The translations under genes and the position numbers were made by a program. A stretch of DNA of 64,000 bases from Bacteroidaceae bacterium (lineage in GTDB: Bacteria > Bacteroidota > Bacteroidia > Bacteroidales > Bacteroidaceae): positions 394,757 through 458,756 of the forward strand of contig CABIVS010000002.1 in assembly GCA_902362375.1 (NCBI GenBank). The letters are read 5' to 3'. The notes below the pieces were generated by a model. The model had not been told where the DNA came from. It saw only the letters and a program-made list of their open reading frames with translations, and did not search any database. Below, one piece after another: positions 8,178-18,000 of the stretch (position 1 is the first letter of the stretch; the number at the start of each line of letters is the position of its first letter).

Positions 8178-8755
8178 GCAGCAGAGAAGAGATATTAGCC
8201 AGTATTCGCAAGAATACGCAAACTCGTTATGATAAACCGGATATTGCGGATATGAAACGATTGTCGTATCCTGATAAGATAGAACAATTTTGTGCAATCA
8301 GCCGTGCGGTGGGTGGCACAGCAGTGGTATTGGGCGAAGGAGAAGATGTGAATGCGGTCATACGTCGGACTTATCCGGATGCTATGCGCATTGCTTCCGT
8401 CTTACCGGATATTTCCTGCGCGACATTCAATCCTGACAATCTGGATGATCCGAAGGAGTTGGATGGCACCGATGTAGCCGTAGTGAAAGGAGAAATCGGA
8501 GTTGCCGAGAACGGAGCTATTTGGATACCGCAGACGGTGAAATATAAAGCTATTTATTTTATCTCGGAGAAGCTGGTTATCCTGCTCGACCGGAATAAAA
8601 TCGTGAATACCATGTATGATGCTTATCGGGAGCTGGATGGACAGGAATATCAATTCGGAACATTCATCTCCGGTCCTTCAAAGACTGCCGACATTGAGCA
8701 GGCATTGGTGATGGGAGCACATGGGGCACGGGACGTATTAGTGATATTAATCTAG
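8174..8755 (+). CDS. lutC: LUD-domain protein LutC
   Basis: 193 residues. The start is taken at 8174 (MSSREEIL), which overlaps the lutB stop in ATGA; an in-frame upstream ATG at 8135 lies inside lutB. A compact LUD domain: GEIGVAENGAIW near residue 105 and the C-terminal FISGPSKTADIEQALVMGAH (residues 169-188) are family hallmarks. Third subunit of the lactate-utilisation complex. A group of hairpins follows the stop and probably ends the operon. Confidence 0.93.
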   Translation: MSSREEILASIRKNTQTRYDKPDIADMKRLSYPDKIEQFCAISRAVGGTAVVLGEGEDVNAVIRRTYPDAMRIASVLPDISCATFNPDNLDDPKELDGTDVAVVKGEIGVAENGAIWIPQTVKYKAIYFISEKLVILLDRNKIVNTMYDAYRELDGQEYQFGTFISGPSKTADIEQALVMGAHGARDVLVILI

Positions 8756-8765
8756 TGTTTCAAAA

Positions 8766-8842
8766 CAGAGGCTCTATTGGTAGGAAGTAGAGCCTCTGTT
8801 CGGTATAAACAGAACTTCTGTTTATTGTAAATAGAGCCTCTG
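8766..8842 (+). terminator. Double or alternative hairpin after lutC
   Basis: cagaggctcta at 8766-8776 pairs with tagagcctctg at 8788-8798. The same right arm occurs again at 8832-8842, and there the match extends to 13 bp. The left arm can therefore pair with either copy. Between them, cagaac and gttctg allow further pairing. Likely terminates lutABC. Confidence 0.55.
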
Positions 8843-8890
8843 TTCTGGTTCGTTCATAGAAGAGTAGTCAAATGTTTAAATTTAAATGAT

Positions 8891-9763
8891 ATGTATGCCA
8901 ATAAAGTAAAGAAAATAGCCGCCGTTCATGACCTTTCGGGAATGGGACGCGTGTCTCTCACTGTCGTTATTCCTATTCTTTCATCCATGGGCTTTCAGGT
9001 TTGTCCGCTTCCTACGGCTGTATTATCCAACCATACGCAATATCCCGGTTTTTCCTTCCTCGACCTGACGGACGAAATGCCGAAGATTATTGCCCAGTGG
9101 AAGAAACTGGAGGTGAAGTTTGATGCTATCTACACCGGATATCTGGGTTCTCCGAAGCAGATTCAGATTGTTTCTGATTTTATCAAGGACTTTCGCCAGC
9201 CGGATAGCCTGATAGTTGCCGATCCGGTGTTGGGAGATAACGGCCGGCTGTACACTAACTTTGATAGGAAGATGGTGAAAGAAATGCGCCACCTGATAAC
9301 CAAAGCAGATGTGATTACTCCCAATCTGACGGAATTATTTTATTTATTGGATGAACCCTATAAAGCAGACAACACGGATGAAGAGTTGAAAGAATATCTT
9401 CGCCTTTTGTCCGATAAAGGTCCGCAAGTGGTTATCATAACCAGTGTCCCCGTGCATGATGAACCCCATAAAACGTCTGTCTACGCTTATAACCGTCAGG
9501 GAAACCGCTACTGGAAAGTGACCTGTCCTTATCTGCCTGCACATTATCCCGGTACGGGAGATACTTTTACAAGTGTCATAACCGGCTCTTTGATGCAGGG
9601 AGACAGCTTGCCGATGGCATTAGACCGTGCCACTCAATTTATCCTGCAAGGAATCCGTGCCACTTTTGGGTATGAATATGACAATCGGGAGGGGATTCTG
9701 TTGGAGAAAGTACTTCACAATCTGGATATGCCGATACAGATGGCCAGTTATGAATTGATTTAA
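8891..9763 (+). CDS. Pyridoxamine/pyridoxal kinase-like protein
   Basis: 290 residues, ribokinase-like fold. Family signs: HDLSGMGRVSLTVVIPILS near residue 13 (substrate site), YTGYLGSPKQI near residue 78, VADPVLGDNG near residue 117, TPNLTE near residue 141, and the anion-hole/catalytic GTGDTFTSVI with its Asp near residue 222. These fit PdxY/PdxK-type kinases that phosphorylate pyridoxal to supply PLP; hydroxymethylpyrimidine kinases share the fold. Stands alone between the lut terminator and a convergent gene. Confidence 0.88.
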   Translation: MYANKVKKIAAVHDLSGMGRVSLTVVIPILSSMGFQVCPLPTAVLSNHTQYPGFSFLDLTDEMPKIIAQWKKLEVKFDAIYTGYLGSPKQIQIVSDFIKDFRQPDSLIVADPVLGDNGRLYTNFDRKMVKEMRHLITKADVITPNLTELFYLLDEPYKADNTDEELKEYLRLLSDKGPQVVIITSVPVHDEPHKTSVYAYNRQGNRYWKVTCPYLPAHYPGTGDTFTSVITGSLMQGDSLPMALDRATQFILQGIRATFGYEYDNREGILLEKVLHNLDMPIQMASYELI

Positions 9764-9788
9764 TCTTTTACATTCACAAATTTTTGTC

Positions 9789-11036
9789 CTATTCGAATTT
9801 GACGGTTATTTCCACTGATTTATTGCCATAAATCCAGTCCGGACCTTCCTGAATCAGGCGGATGGCTTCCTTGTCGGAAGATTCGCAGAGGCTCTCTTTT
9901 ACTTTGATGTAGAAGGGACGCCCTTCCTTGTTAACTAGGAAAGTTAATACCACTTTCCCTTTCACTTGTGCGCATTTTTCATCCGTCGGACGAACCAGAT
10001 TCTCCTTCAGGTACTTCTGATATTTGCGTTTACCAATCACGGGTTGCGGAGTAATATCTTTGTCTGCCTGCTCCTTAGCCGTCACGACAGTTGTCGACTT
10101 CTTATTTTTATTTGTTCCGTATCCCACTACCACCACTTCGTTAAGCGTTTGTTTGTTTTCGTTCATGGCAATGAGCATTGTCTGGCTAGTATCTACCGGA
10201 ATTTCTACCGGATCGTATCCGATGAACTGCGCTGTCAACTGTTTTTTACCTTCCTTTTTAACCAGCGAAAACTCTCCGTTCATATTCGTAATGGTTCCGA
10301 TATTTGTCCCTTTATATGCCACACTGGCCCCGATGATCGGTTCTCCTTTTTCATTGGTCACTTTTCCCTGAATAATGTTACTGTTGGGGGGAGTCACCAC
10401 TTTAGCCATTCTCATTTTCTTGTCAGAAGCGGACTCGGAAGTATCCATTGTTGCTGTTACCTCTTGCAATTCAGCAGTCTGCTCCAAGGCTTCCTCCATC
10501 ATCGGTTCTATTACTGCGGATGCACTTTTAGCGGTAGGAGTAGTTTGTTTTTTGGCAATCATATCCTTTTTATCCGCTTGTTTCACAGCAATTCCGGAAA
10601 TAGGGGTAGAATCCGTTTTGACCTTTGTGGCAGCCAGTGCGATTTCCTTTCGCGGGGTTGCAGGAGCTGCCGGAGTCGCCGGATTTGTAGGAATTGCCGG
10701 CGTTGCAGCTTCAGGCAACTTTGCAGGAACAGACTCTTCAGCGATAAACACTTCATCTGTTATGCTCTTTTTCAGGAACAGGAAATAACTGCTGATACCG
10801 AATCCGATAACCAGACACGCAGCGATGCTCCAGGTGATAGCATAAGTGTTCTTTTTCTTTGCCGAATGAGCAGAAACCTGCATCCGCAGTTTCTCGATCC
10901 GTTGTTCGTGATTTCCCTCCACCTGGTTGTATCCATCCATAGCATCAGCCAGGAAAGGGTCCTGCATCGACTCTTTTTCCAGCTGGTGTGCCTCTTTTCC
11001 TTTGCGGAGTCCTCGTATGTAGTCCAATAGTTTCAT
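9789..11036 (-). CDS. TonB-domain membrane protein with CarboxypepD_reg-like domain
   Basis: 415 residues. Order: a cytoplasmic N-terminus of about 65 residues (MKLLDYIRGLRKG) that could bind a sigma factor; one membrane helix near residues 66-88; a long Pro/Ala/Thr-rich periplasmic linker (TPAAPATP near residue 120); a carboxypeptidase-regulatory-like beta domain near 220-290 (GKVTNEKGEPIIGASV) followed by NEVVVVGYGT, like the N-terminal extension and plug-linking motif of SusC proteins; and a C-terminal TonB domain (VRPTDEKCAQVKGKVVLTFL, ending EITVKFE). Its start overlaps the sigma factor stop by 4 nt, so it is probably the sigma factor's membrane partner. TonB energising function is inferred from the C-terminal domain. 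Confidence 0.85.
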   Translation of the reverse strand: MKLLDYIRGLRKGKEAHQLEKESMQDPFLADAMDGYNQVEGNHEQRIEKLRMQVSAHSAKKKNTYAITWSIAACLVIGFGISSYFLFLKKSITDEVFIAEESVPAKLPEAATPAIPTNPATPAAPATPRKEIALAATKVKTDSTPISGIAVKQADKKDMIAKKQTTPTAKSASAVIEPMMEEALEQTAELQEVTATMDTSESASDKKMRMAKVVTPPNSNIIQGKVTNEKGEPIIGASVAYKGTNIGTITNMNGEFSLVKKEGKKQLTAQFIGYDPVEIPVDTSQTMLIAMNENKQTLNEVVVVGYGTNKNKKSTTVVTAKEQADKDITPQPVIGKRKYQKYLKENLVRPTDEKCAQVKGKVVLTFLVNKEGRPFYIKVKESLCESSDKEAIRLIQEGPDWIYGNKSVEITVKFE

Positions 11037-11605
11037 AGAGCTTGTTTCTTAATACAAATTTTCAAGTTTCGCTTTCCGTTTTGGATATAGCTTTTCACAT
11101 TGTTCAGAGTAAATCCGGTCTGTTCCACAATGTCGGCATACGACATTTCCTCTAAAAAGAAACGCGTAATGCTGGTCCGTTGTTCTTCGGGCAACTTTTC
11201 GAGACAGTGATGTAATGCCTTTAGTTGTTCCTCTGAACTTTCCTCCTCACTTAATAGATGCAGAAATTCGTCGGATTCCATAACATTAACGGTATAATCT
11301 AACGTAATTTCTTTATTTCCCTTTCGTAAAAGTTGCAGGCAATGATTCTTTGCCACCCGGTAGAGCCATGGCTTGAACACTTTTATCTCATAATTTCCCA
11401 GTTTAGGCAATAAATCTTCAAACAACTGCATGACCGCTTCTTGTGCCCGGTCTTCATCATGCAGATATTTCAGGCAAAGTCCGTATAGTAACGGGATATA
11501 TCGGTTATATAATTCACCGAAATATTCCGTATCACCGGACTTCGTATAATGTATTAGTAATTCCTCGTCCGATAGTTTTAATATTTTTCTTTTGAAAAAC
11601 AACAT
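11033..11605 (-). CDS. ECF-type RNA polymerase sigma factor
   Basis: 190 residues. Region 2 is seen at residues 20-95 (FGELYNRYIPLLYGLCLKYL, then DEDRAQEAVMQLFEDLL and FKPWLYRVAKNHCLQLLR) and region 4 near 130-180 (LPEEQRTSITRFFLEEMSY, then DIVEQTGFTLNNVKSYIQNG, a helix-turn-helix). It is translationally coupled to the downstream TonB-domain protein, the usual place for an anti-sigma partner. A -7 element (11617-11624, minus strand) lies 11 nt before its ATG. Confidence 0.93.
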   Translation of the reverse strand: MLFFKRKILKLSDEELLIHYTKSGDTEYFGELYNRYIPLLYGLCLKYLHDEDRAQEAVMQLFEDLLPKLGNYEIKVFKPWLYRVAKNHCLQLLRKGNKEITLDYTVNVMESDEFLHLLSEEESSEEQLKALHHCLEKLPEEQRTSITRFFLEEMSYADIVEQTGFTLNNVKSYIQNGKRNLKICIKKQAL

Positions 11606-11616
11606 CTATTGATTGC

Positions 11617-11624
11617 CAAAGATA
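11617..11624 (-). promoter_or_regulatory. -7 promoter element for the sigma factor operon
   Basis: TATCTTTG on the minus strand; 11 nt separate it from the ATG at 11605, so the leader would be only a few nucleotides. Confidence 0.5.
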
Positions 11625-11755
11625 GGGATTGAGACTAAAAATAACAACTGTAAGACTAAAAATAAAAAAAAGTTTGATGCCTTTATGGAATCTGTGTGAA
11701 ATGTGCATCTCTATAATAAAAGCGAACTAATAGTAACATTTTAAAATAAGAAGTT

Positions 11756-13606
11756 ATGAAAACAAATCAATTCAGAGCGATGATGCTCGTGCTGCTAATG
11801 GCGGTTATTTCTTTAGGTAGGATGAATGCGCAAGTTATTACTGTGTCGGGTACGGTGACGGATGCAAAGGATGGAAATCCGCTTGTAGGTTGTTCGGTAA
11901 AGATCAAGGGTGCTTCGAAGGGGGCAATAACGAATATGAAGGGCCAGTACACAATTCAGGCCAAGAAGGGGGAGACGTTGTTGTTTCAGTATATCGGGTA
12001 TAAGCAAGAGAGAAGGGTGGTGAAATCGGCTACGCTGGATGTGAAGATGAAAGCTGATGATGTGGCATTGGAAGAATGTGTAGTGGTAGGATACGGGCAT
12101 GAGCTAAAGGCTACTAAATCGGTGTCTGCTGCTTATATGGCGGTATGTCCGACACCGGGAATCATGTATGATGCTGTAAATGCGGAAGAATACGGGCAGA
12201 TTCAGGAGAATGGATTTAAGAGTGTGTCGGATGCTCCGCTTTCTACTTTCTCTATTGATGTAGATGCTGCTTCTTATAGTAATATGCGTCGTTTTATCAA
12301 TAAAGGTGAATTGCCTCCTGTAGATGCTATCCGTACGGAAGAATTAGTGAACTATTTTTCCTATGATTATCCGAAACCGACAGGAAGTGATCCTGTGAAA
12401 ATCACGATGGAAGCCGGAACTTGTCCCTGGAATGCGGATCACCGTCTTGTGCGTATCGGCTTGAAAGCTAAAGAAATTCCGACGGATAATTTGCTTGCAT
12501 CTAACTTGGTGTTTCTGATTGACGTCTCCGGCTCTATGTGGGGAGCCAACCGGTTGGATTTGGTGAAATCATCTCTCAAATTGTTGGTAAACAACTTACG
12601 GGATAAAGATAAAGTAGCTATCGTGACTTATGCAGGCAGTGCCGGTGTGAAACTGGAGGCCACTCCGGGTAGTGACAAACAGAAGATTCGTGAAGCGATA
12701 GATGAATTGACGGCAGGTGGTTCTACGGCAGGTGGTGCGGGTATCCTGTTGGCGTATAAAATAGCCAAGAAGAATTTTATCTCTAATGGCAACAACCGTA
12801 TCATACTTTGTTCCGACGGTGATTTTAATGTGGGCGTTTCTTCCGCCGAAGGATTGGAACAATTGATTGAAAAAGAATGTAAGAGTGGAGTGTTCCTTAC
12901 CGTATTAGGTTATGGCATGGGTAATTATAAAGATAAAAAGATTCAGGTGTTGGCAGAAAAGGGAAACGGTAATCATGCTTATATAGATAACTTGCAGGAA
13001 GCTAACCGTGTTTTAGTAGGCGAATTCGGTGCTACATTGCATACGGTGGCGAAAGACGTCAAACTGCAAGTGGAATTTAATCCTTCCCAAGTGCAGGCGT
13101 ATCGTTTGATTGGTTACGAAAGCCGTCTGTTGAAAGACGAAGACTTTAATAATGATACTAAAGATGCCGGAGATATGGGTGCGGGACATACGGTAACTGT
13201 TTTTTACGAAGTGATTCCTACCGGTGCAAAGAATGAATATGTGGGTAAAATAGACGATCTGAAATATCAGAAGAAAGAGAAAGTGACAGTGAAACCGACA
13301 GGCTCTAATGATCTCCTGACTGTGAAACTGCGTTATAAAGCTCCGGATAAAGATGTCAGCAAGAAAATGGAACTTCCTTTCGTTGATAATAAAGATAATA
13401 ATGTTTCTTCCGATTTCCGCTTTGCTTCTGCAGTGGCTATGTTCGGACAGTTGCTTCGGGACTCTGACTTCAAAGGAAATGCCAGTTACGATAAAGTGAT
13501 TAATCTGGCCAAACAGGGACTGAATAATGATGATAAGGGATATAGAAGAGAATTCATTCGTCTGGTTGAGGCTGCCAAAGGATTGGAAAGAACGAATAAG
13601 AACTAG
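11756..13606 (+). CDS. von Willebrand factor A domain protein with CarboxypepD_reg-like domain
   Basis: 616 residues. Signal peptide (residues 1-25, ending MNAQ), then a carboxypeptidase-regulatory-like domain (VSGTVTDAKDGNPLVGCSVK, residues 30-50) ending in ECVVVGYG, a SusC-like linking motif. A von Willebrand N-terminal region follows (STFSIDVDAASYSNMRRFI near 165), then the VWA domain with an intact MIDAS site DVSGS near residue 256, and a C-terminal DUF3520-type region. This is the YfbK-like family; exact function unknown. Exported, probably periplasmic or outer-membrane associated. Divergent from the ECF sigma operon. Confidence 0.88.
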   Translation: MKTNQFRAMMLVLLMAVISLGRMNAQVITVSGTVTDAKDGNPLVGCSVKIKGASKGAITNMKGQYTIQAKKGETLLFQYIGYKQERRVVKSATLDVKMKADDVALEECVVVGYGHELKATKSVSAAYMAVCPTPGIMYDAVNAEEYGQIQENGFKSVSDAPLSTFSIDVDAASYSNMRRFINKGELPPVDAIRTEELVNYFSYDYPKPTGSDPVKITMEAGTCPWNADHRLVRIGLKAKEIPTDNLLASNLVFLIDVSGSMWGANRLDLVKSSLKLLVNNLRDKDKVAIVTYAGSAGVKLEATPGSDKQKIREAIDELTAGGSTAGGAGILLAYKIAKKNFISNGNNRIILCSDGDFNVGVSSAEGLEQLIEKECKSGVFLTVLGYGMGNYKDKKIQVLAEKGNGNHAYIDNLQEANRVLVGEFGATLHTVAKDVKLQVEFNPSQVQAYRLIGYESRLLKDEDFNNDTKDAGDMGAGHTVTVFYEVIPTGAKNEYVGKIDDLKYQKKEKVTVKPTGSNDLLTVKLRYKAPDKDVSKKMELPFVDNKDNNVSSDFRFASAVAMFGQLLRDSDFKGNASYDKVINLAKQGLNNDDKGYRREFIRLVEAAKGLERTNKN

Positions 13607-13707
13607 GAAATCGGGCAGGAGTCATTGTGAGTGTACGCTATGTGACTATGCGTAAGATTCGCAGATATGAATGAACGTAGAATTCCAGATGGATAATCGT
13701 AGAAAAT

Positions 13708-13788
13708 GATAGTGACGGTATATGTTCGGGATAGTGACGCTATCGCTGTTGTATACCGTCACTATCTTTGTCGGATAGCGTCACTATC
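13708..13788. repeat. Interleaved inverted repeats A-B-A'-B' after the VWA gene
   Basis: Four 15-bp blocks: A 13708-13722, B 13730-13744, A' 13752-13766, B' 13774-13788. A is the exact reverse complement of A', and B of B'. The order is A-B-A'-B', so the two hairpins cannot both form as simple nested stems; A and B also share gatagtgacg. A T-rich stretch follows. Probably a terminator, with an unusual topology. Confidence 0.7.
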
Positions 13789-13865
13789 TTTTCTTTCGTC
13801 CGAATTTCGTCCGACCTGAAACGAAAAATAGCCGTAAACTTATTGTTTACAGCTATTTAACTCTG

Positions 13866-13938
13866 CACGGGAGGAGAGGCTCGAACTCCCGACACCCGGT
13901 TTTGGAGACCGGTGCTCTACCAACTGAGCTACTCCCGT
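13866..13938 (-). tRNA. trnW: tRNA-Trp (anticodon CCA)
   Basis: The minus strand folds as a full cloverleaf: acceptor ACGGGAG/CTCCCGT, D arm GCTC..GAGC, anticodon stem CCGGT/ACCGG with loop CTCCAAA (anticodon CCA), T arm GGGAG-TTCGAGC-CTCTC. The CCA end is not encoded. A -7 element TACCTTTG lies just upstream (13950-13957, minus strand). Confidence 0.95.
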
Positions 13939-14003
13939 GTTTGCGGCTGCAAAGGTAGTAGAAACTTCTGAATCTCCAAACATTCGGGTAAATAAGTTTT
14001 GAA

Positions 14004-14363
14004 TTATTTTAATTTTTCCCACTCATCGGGCTTAAAACCGACCAGAACGAAGCTGTCTGTCACTACCAATGGGCGTTTCACCAATTTACCGTTAGTTGCC
14101 AATAGTGCTATCTGTTCTTCCTCACTCATTGTAGGTAGCTTCTCGCTTAGTTTCAGCTCTTTATATACTAATCCGCTCGTGTTGAAGAATTTCTTCACTG
14201 GCAGACCGCTGCGCGGAATCCATGCCTTTAATTCTTCCACCGTAGGATTTTCTTCTACGATTAAGCGGTTGGTAAACTCAATGTTATTTTCTGTTAACCA
14301 TTTCTTGGCTTTTTGGCATGTGCTGCATGCCGGGTACTGCAAAAATAATGTTGCCATATTCAT
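14004..14363 (-). CDS. ArsC/Spx-family thioredoxin-fold protein
   Basis: 119 residues. The N-terminus has PACSTCQKAKKWL with a CxxC motif (residues 12-15). WIPRSGLPVKKFFNTSG near residue 48 and KRPLVV near residue 96 (the conserved Arg-Pro) are family signs. The family includes arsenate reductase, YffB and Spx/MgsR regulators; without the full ArsC arginine triad a specific role cannot be given. It follows the glycosylase-fold gene after 42 nt that contain an AATACTT repeat. Confidence 0.85.
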   Translation of the reverse strand: MNMATLFLQYPACSTCQKAKKWLTENNIEFTNRLIVEENPTVEELKAWIPRSGLPVKKFFNTSGLVYKELKLSEKLPTMSEEEQIALLATNGKLVKRPLVVTDSFVLVGFKPDEWEKLK

Positions 14364-14405
14364 TTATAATTTAATATTTGATATTTTATACTTAATACTT
14401 GAACT

Positions 14406-14996
14406 TCACTTCAATATCTGTAAATCCTGAAACATAATCCGGTAAGCGGCCGCTTTCTTGTCCAATGCTAATGGATACGCCCTTGATGATGAGGGCATCC
14501 GGTAAAGCCGCATGGCACGTCCTTCGAAAACAAATTCGGAGTAATCACCTACTTTGGGCTCTTCTATGTCGAATTGCTGTCGAAGAGTGTCCGTTGCTTT
14601 TTGGCCTGTGGTGACGATTGCTTTGCATTCGGGAAGTTGCCGCAGTAATGCTGCAACATCGGTAGCTTCCACTACTTCAAGAAACTTGTCCGATGCATTA
14701 TCCTGCAACCGGCGAATGGATGAAGCGGTATCAAATAGGGCAATCCCCTTTTCGTTCAAAAAGTCTATGATTTGCTCGCGACAGAACGATTTTAGTGTCG
14801 AATTTAGAAAGTGATTCTTATCATTAAAGAATAAAATCCCATATATACGCCACATGTCGTTGTTTAGGTTCGGGTAGTAAAACTCCATAGACCAACGTTT
14901 TTTCTGTGGCGGAAAACTTCCTAGCATCAGAAGTTTTGATTTCGCTGGGAGAAACGGTTCTAGCGGATGTGTTTCGATTTCCATAATTCCTTTCAT
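14406..14996 (-). CDS. Uracil-DNA glycosylase superfamily protein
   Basis: About 196 residues. MLGSFPP near residue 24 is the active-site region of the family-4/MUG-like fold, with YYPNLNNDMWRI after it, and a late AIVTTGQKA strand and MPSSSRAYP near the C-terminus matching the second conserved motif. Likely removes or recognises damaged or mispaired uracil; no 4Fe-4S cysteine set is seen. A -7 element (TATTTTTG, 15009-15016, minus strand) overlaps an earlier ATG at 15011, so translation starts at 14996 or at 14984, which has AAAGGA before it. Confidence 0.78.
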   Translation of the reverse strand: MKGIMEIETHPLEPFLPAKSKLLMLGSFPPQKKRWSMEFYYPNLNNDMWRIYGILFFNDKNHFLNSTLKSFCREQIIDFLNEKGIALFDTASSIRRLQDNASDKFLEVVEATDVAALLRQLPECKAIVTTGQKATDTLRQQFDIEEPKVGDYSEFVFEGRAMRLYRMPSSSRAYPLALDKKAAAYRIMFQDLQILK

Positions 14997-15077
14997 TTTA
15001 ATTTCGTACAAAAATAGTGATAATGTTTATTTCCCTCAAAATCAATGAGAAAAAATGCTAGATTTAAAATAATTAGT

Positions 15078-15085
15078 TATTTTTG
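15078..15085 (+). promoter_or_regulatory. -7 promoter element before susC-like gene, near-leaderless
   Basis: TATTTTTG matches TAnnTTTG and lies 7 nt before the ATG at 15093. It rules out the earlier in-frame ATG at 15045. Confidence 0.55.
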
Positions 15086-15092
15086 CGGCGTG

Positions 15093-18000
15093 ATGAACAA
15101 ACAATATTTTATTATATCATTGAAAAAAGATGTTTTTGTGAGTTGCTTCTTAATAGGCCTATTTTTCCTGGCGGGAGGAAATTGTTATGCTTCGGAGCAA
15201 CAAGCGTTAAGAGGGACGATAGAAGTTCCTTCTGATCATAATACCGTGAGAGGGCGTGTAATTGATATCTATGGTGAACCACTGATCGGTGCTACAATAC
15301 GCGAAAGGGGGGGAACCAATGGTACTGTGACCGATATTGATGGAAAGTTCTTTTTATCTGTGCCGGATAGTGCTGTCTTACAGGTTTCTTTTGTGGGTTA
15401 CAAGACTGTAGATGTCAATGTGACAGGTCGGAATGTGCTTGAAATACGTCTTCAGGAAGATGCGGTGATGCTTGATCATGTCATTGTAACGGCCTTGGGA
15501 CTTGAAAAGGATGAAGCTTCATTAGCTTATTCTGTGCAGAAAATCAAGGGAGAGGAACTGAATCGGGTGAAAGAAATAAATATGATTACTGCCTTAGCGG
15601 GAAAAGCTGCCGGTGTACAAATCAATAAGAATTCTTCCGGTATGGGTGGTTCCGCAAAAGTCAGTCTCCGGGGAATCCGTTCGGTATCCGGTGATAATCA
15701 ACCGCTTTATGTAATAGATGGAGTACCGATGTCGAACACCTCTTCCGAACAGGCTTATTCGGCTATTGGGGGGACGGCAAATGCAGGAAATCGTGATGGG
15801 GGAGACGGAATCTCTAACCTGAATCCGGAAGATGTGGAAAGCATCAGTATTCTGAAAGGTGCTCCTGCTGCGGCTTTATATGGTAGCATGGCTGCTAACG
15901 GAGTGATTCTTATTACGACTAAAAAAGGAAACTCTGTCGGACAAAGGAATATTAATTTTTCTACGGGACTCACTTTCGAGAAAGCATTCAGTATGCCTAA
16001 AATGCAGAATCGTTATGGTGTCAGTGATGTGGTAGACAGTTGGGGCGAGAAAGAGAATCTGATGGCTTATGATAATCTGAATGACTTTTTCCGTACCGGA
16101 TTGACTTCGATGACTTCCGTATCTATCAGTTATGGAAATGAAAACCTGCAAACTTATTTCTCCTATGCCAATACTACCGGAAAGGGGATTATCGACAAGA
16201 ATAAACTGAAAAAGCATAATATAAACTTGCGTGAGACGGCTACCATGTTCGACAAACGTCTGAAACTGGATGGTAGTGTAAATGTCATGAAACAGACCGT
16301 CGAGAATAAGCCGGTATCGGGAGGTTTCTATATGAATCCATTGGTAGGGCTTTATCGTTTCCCTCGTGGGGAGGATCTGTCTTATTATAAAGATCATTTT
16401 GAAACCTATGACGAAGAACGGAAACTGGGTGTGCAGAATTGGCATACGTTTACCGAAGACTTCGAACAGAATCCATACTGGATAACGAACCGTATACAAA
16501 GTAAAGAAACACGTACGCGCGTTATCCTTTCTCTTTCAGCAAACTTTAAAGTTAATGACTGGCTGACGATTCAAGCCCGTGGCAACATGGATTACTGGGC
16601 GGATAAGTTGCGCCAAAAATTCTATGCGTCTACCGCCACCGCTCTGTGTGGAGCGAACGGACGATATGTTGAGATGGATTATCAGGAAACGCAGATGTAT
16701 GGTGATGTCATGGCGATGGTGAAGAAAATCTGGGGGGATTTTACACTGGATGCGGCGATTGGTGGTAGTATAAATGACCGAATCAGAAATTCTACCCGTT
16801 ATGATTCGAAGAATGCTTCTTTGAAATTTGCTAATGTGTTTAATATTGCCAATATCGTTATGAACAGTTCTGCCAGTATTGACCAGAAAATAGATGAGCA
16901 TCGTCAGTTGCAATCTATATTCGGTACGGCACAGATCGGTTATAAGGAGAAATTGTTCCTTGATTTGACGGCCCGTAATGACTGGGCGTCAACCTTGTCT
17001 TATACCAGCCATGAAAAAACCGGATTCGCTTATCCTTCTGTAGGGCTCTCCATACTACTTGATAAATGGGTGAAGTTACCCGAATGGGTTTCTTTCGCTA
17101 AATTGCGTGGCGCTTACAGTAAAGTCGGAAATGATATTCCTCCGCATATCACTAATCCCTCTTCGCAGATTAATGCCGGTGGCGAGATACAGGCGAATGA
17201 TGCCGCACCTTTTAAGGAAATGGAGCCGGAAATGACTCATGCAATGGAATTTGGAACAGAATGGAGATTCTTCCAACACCGTTTGGGTATTAATCTGACT
17301 TATTATCGTACCAATACTTACAATCAGTTTTTCAAACTGCCTGCACTTGCAGGGGATAAGTATGCTTATCGATATGTAAATGCAGGAAATATTCAGAATC
17401 GGGGATGGGAAGTGACGTTGAATGGGACTCCCATATTAACTCCTAGTTTTACTTGGAAAACTTCCGTTAACTTCTCTACCAACAAGAATAAGATAGTGAA
17501 ATTGCACGATGAGCTGAAAGAATTAGTCTACGGACCTACGAGCTTTTCTTCCAGTTATGCTATGAAACTTATTAAAGGCGGTTCTATCGGTGATATTTAT
17601 GGTAAGGCCTTTGTGCGTGATGATGCAGGCAATATTGTCTACGAAACAGAGGGTGATAATAAAGGACTTCCATTAGTGGAGGGCGATGGGAATACGGTGA
17701 AAGTGGGAAATGCCAACCCTGTCTTTATGATGGGATGGGATCATACGTTCTCTTACAAAGGCTTCACCCTTTATTTTCTGCTTGATTGGCGTTACGGAGG
17801 TAAAGTCCTTTCGCAGACGCAGGCGGAAATGGATCTTTATGGAGTATCTGAAATAACGGCTGATGCGCGTGACAGGGGATATGTAATGCTCGACGGTCAG
17901 CGTATAGACGATGTGAAAGGATTCTATAAAATAGTAGGCGGGCGTGCCGGGGTGACGGAGTATTATATGTATGATGCTACCAACTTGCGGTTGCGTGAAG

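Noticed and set aside
7413..8297. 294-codon open frame opposite lutB and lutC
   Set aside because: Entirely antisense to two well-supported genes; no domain visible.
9966..11030. Long open frame on the plus strand (354 codons)
   Set aside because: It is the shadow of the TonB-domain gene on the other strand, rich in Arg/Cys/Ser runs with no family resemblance.
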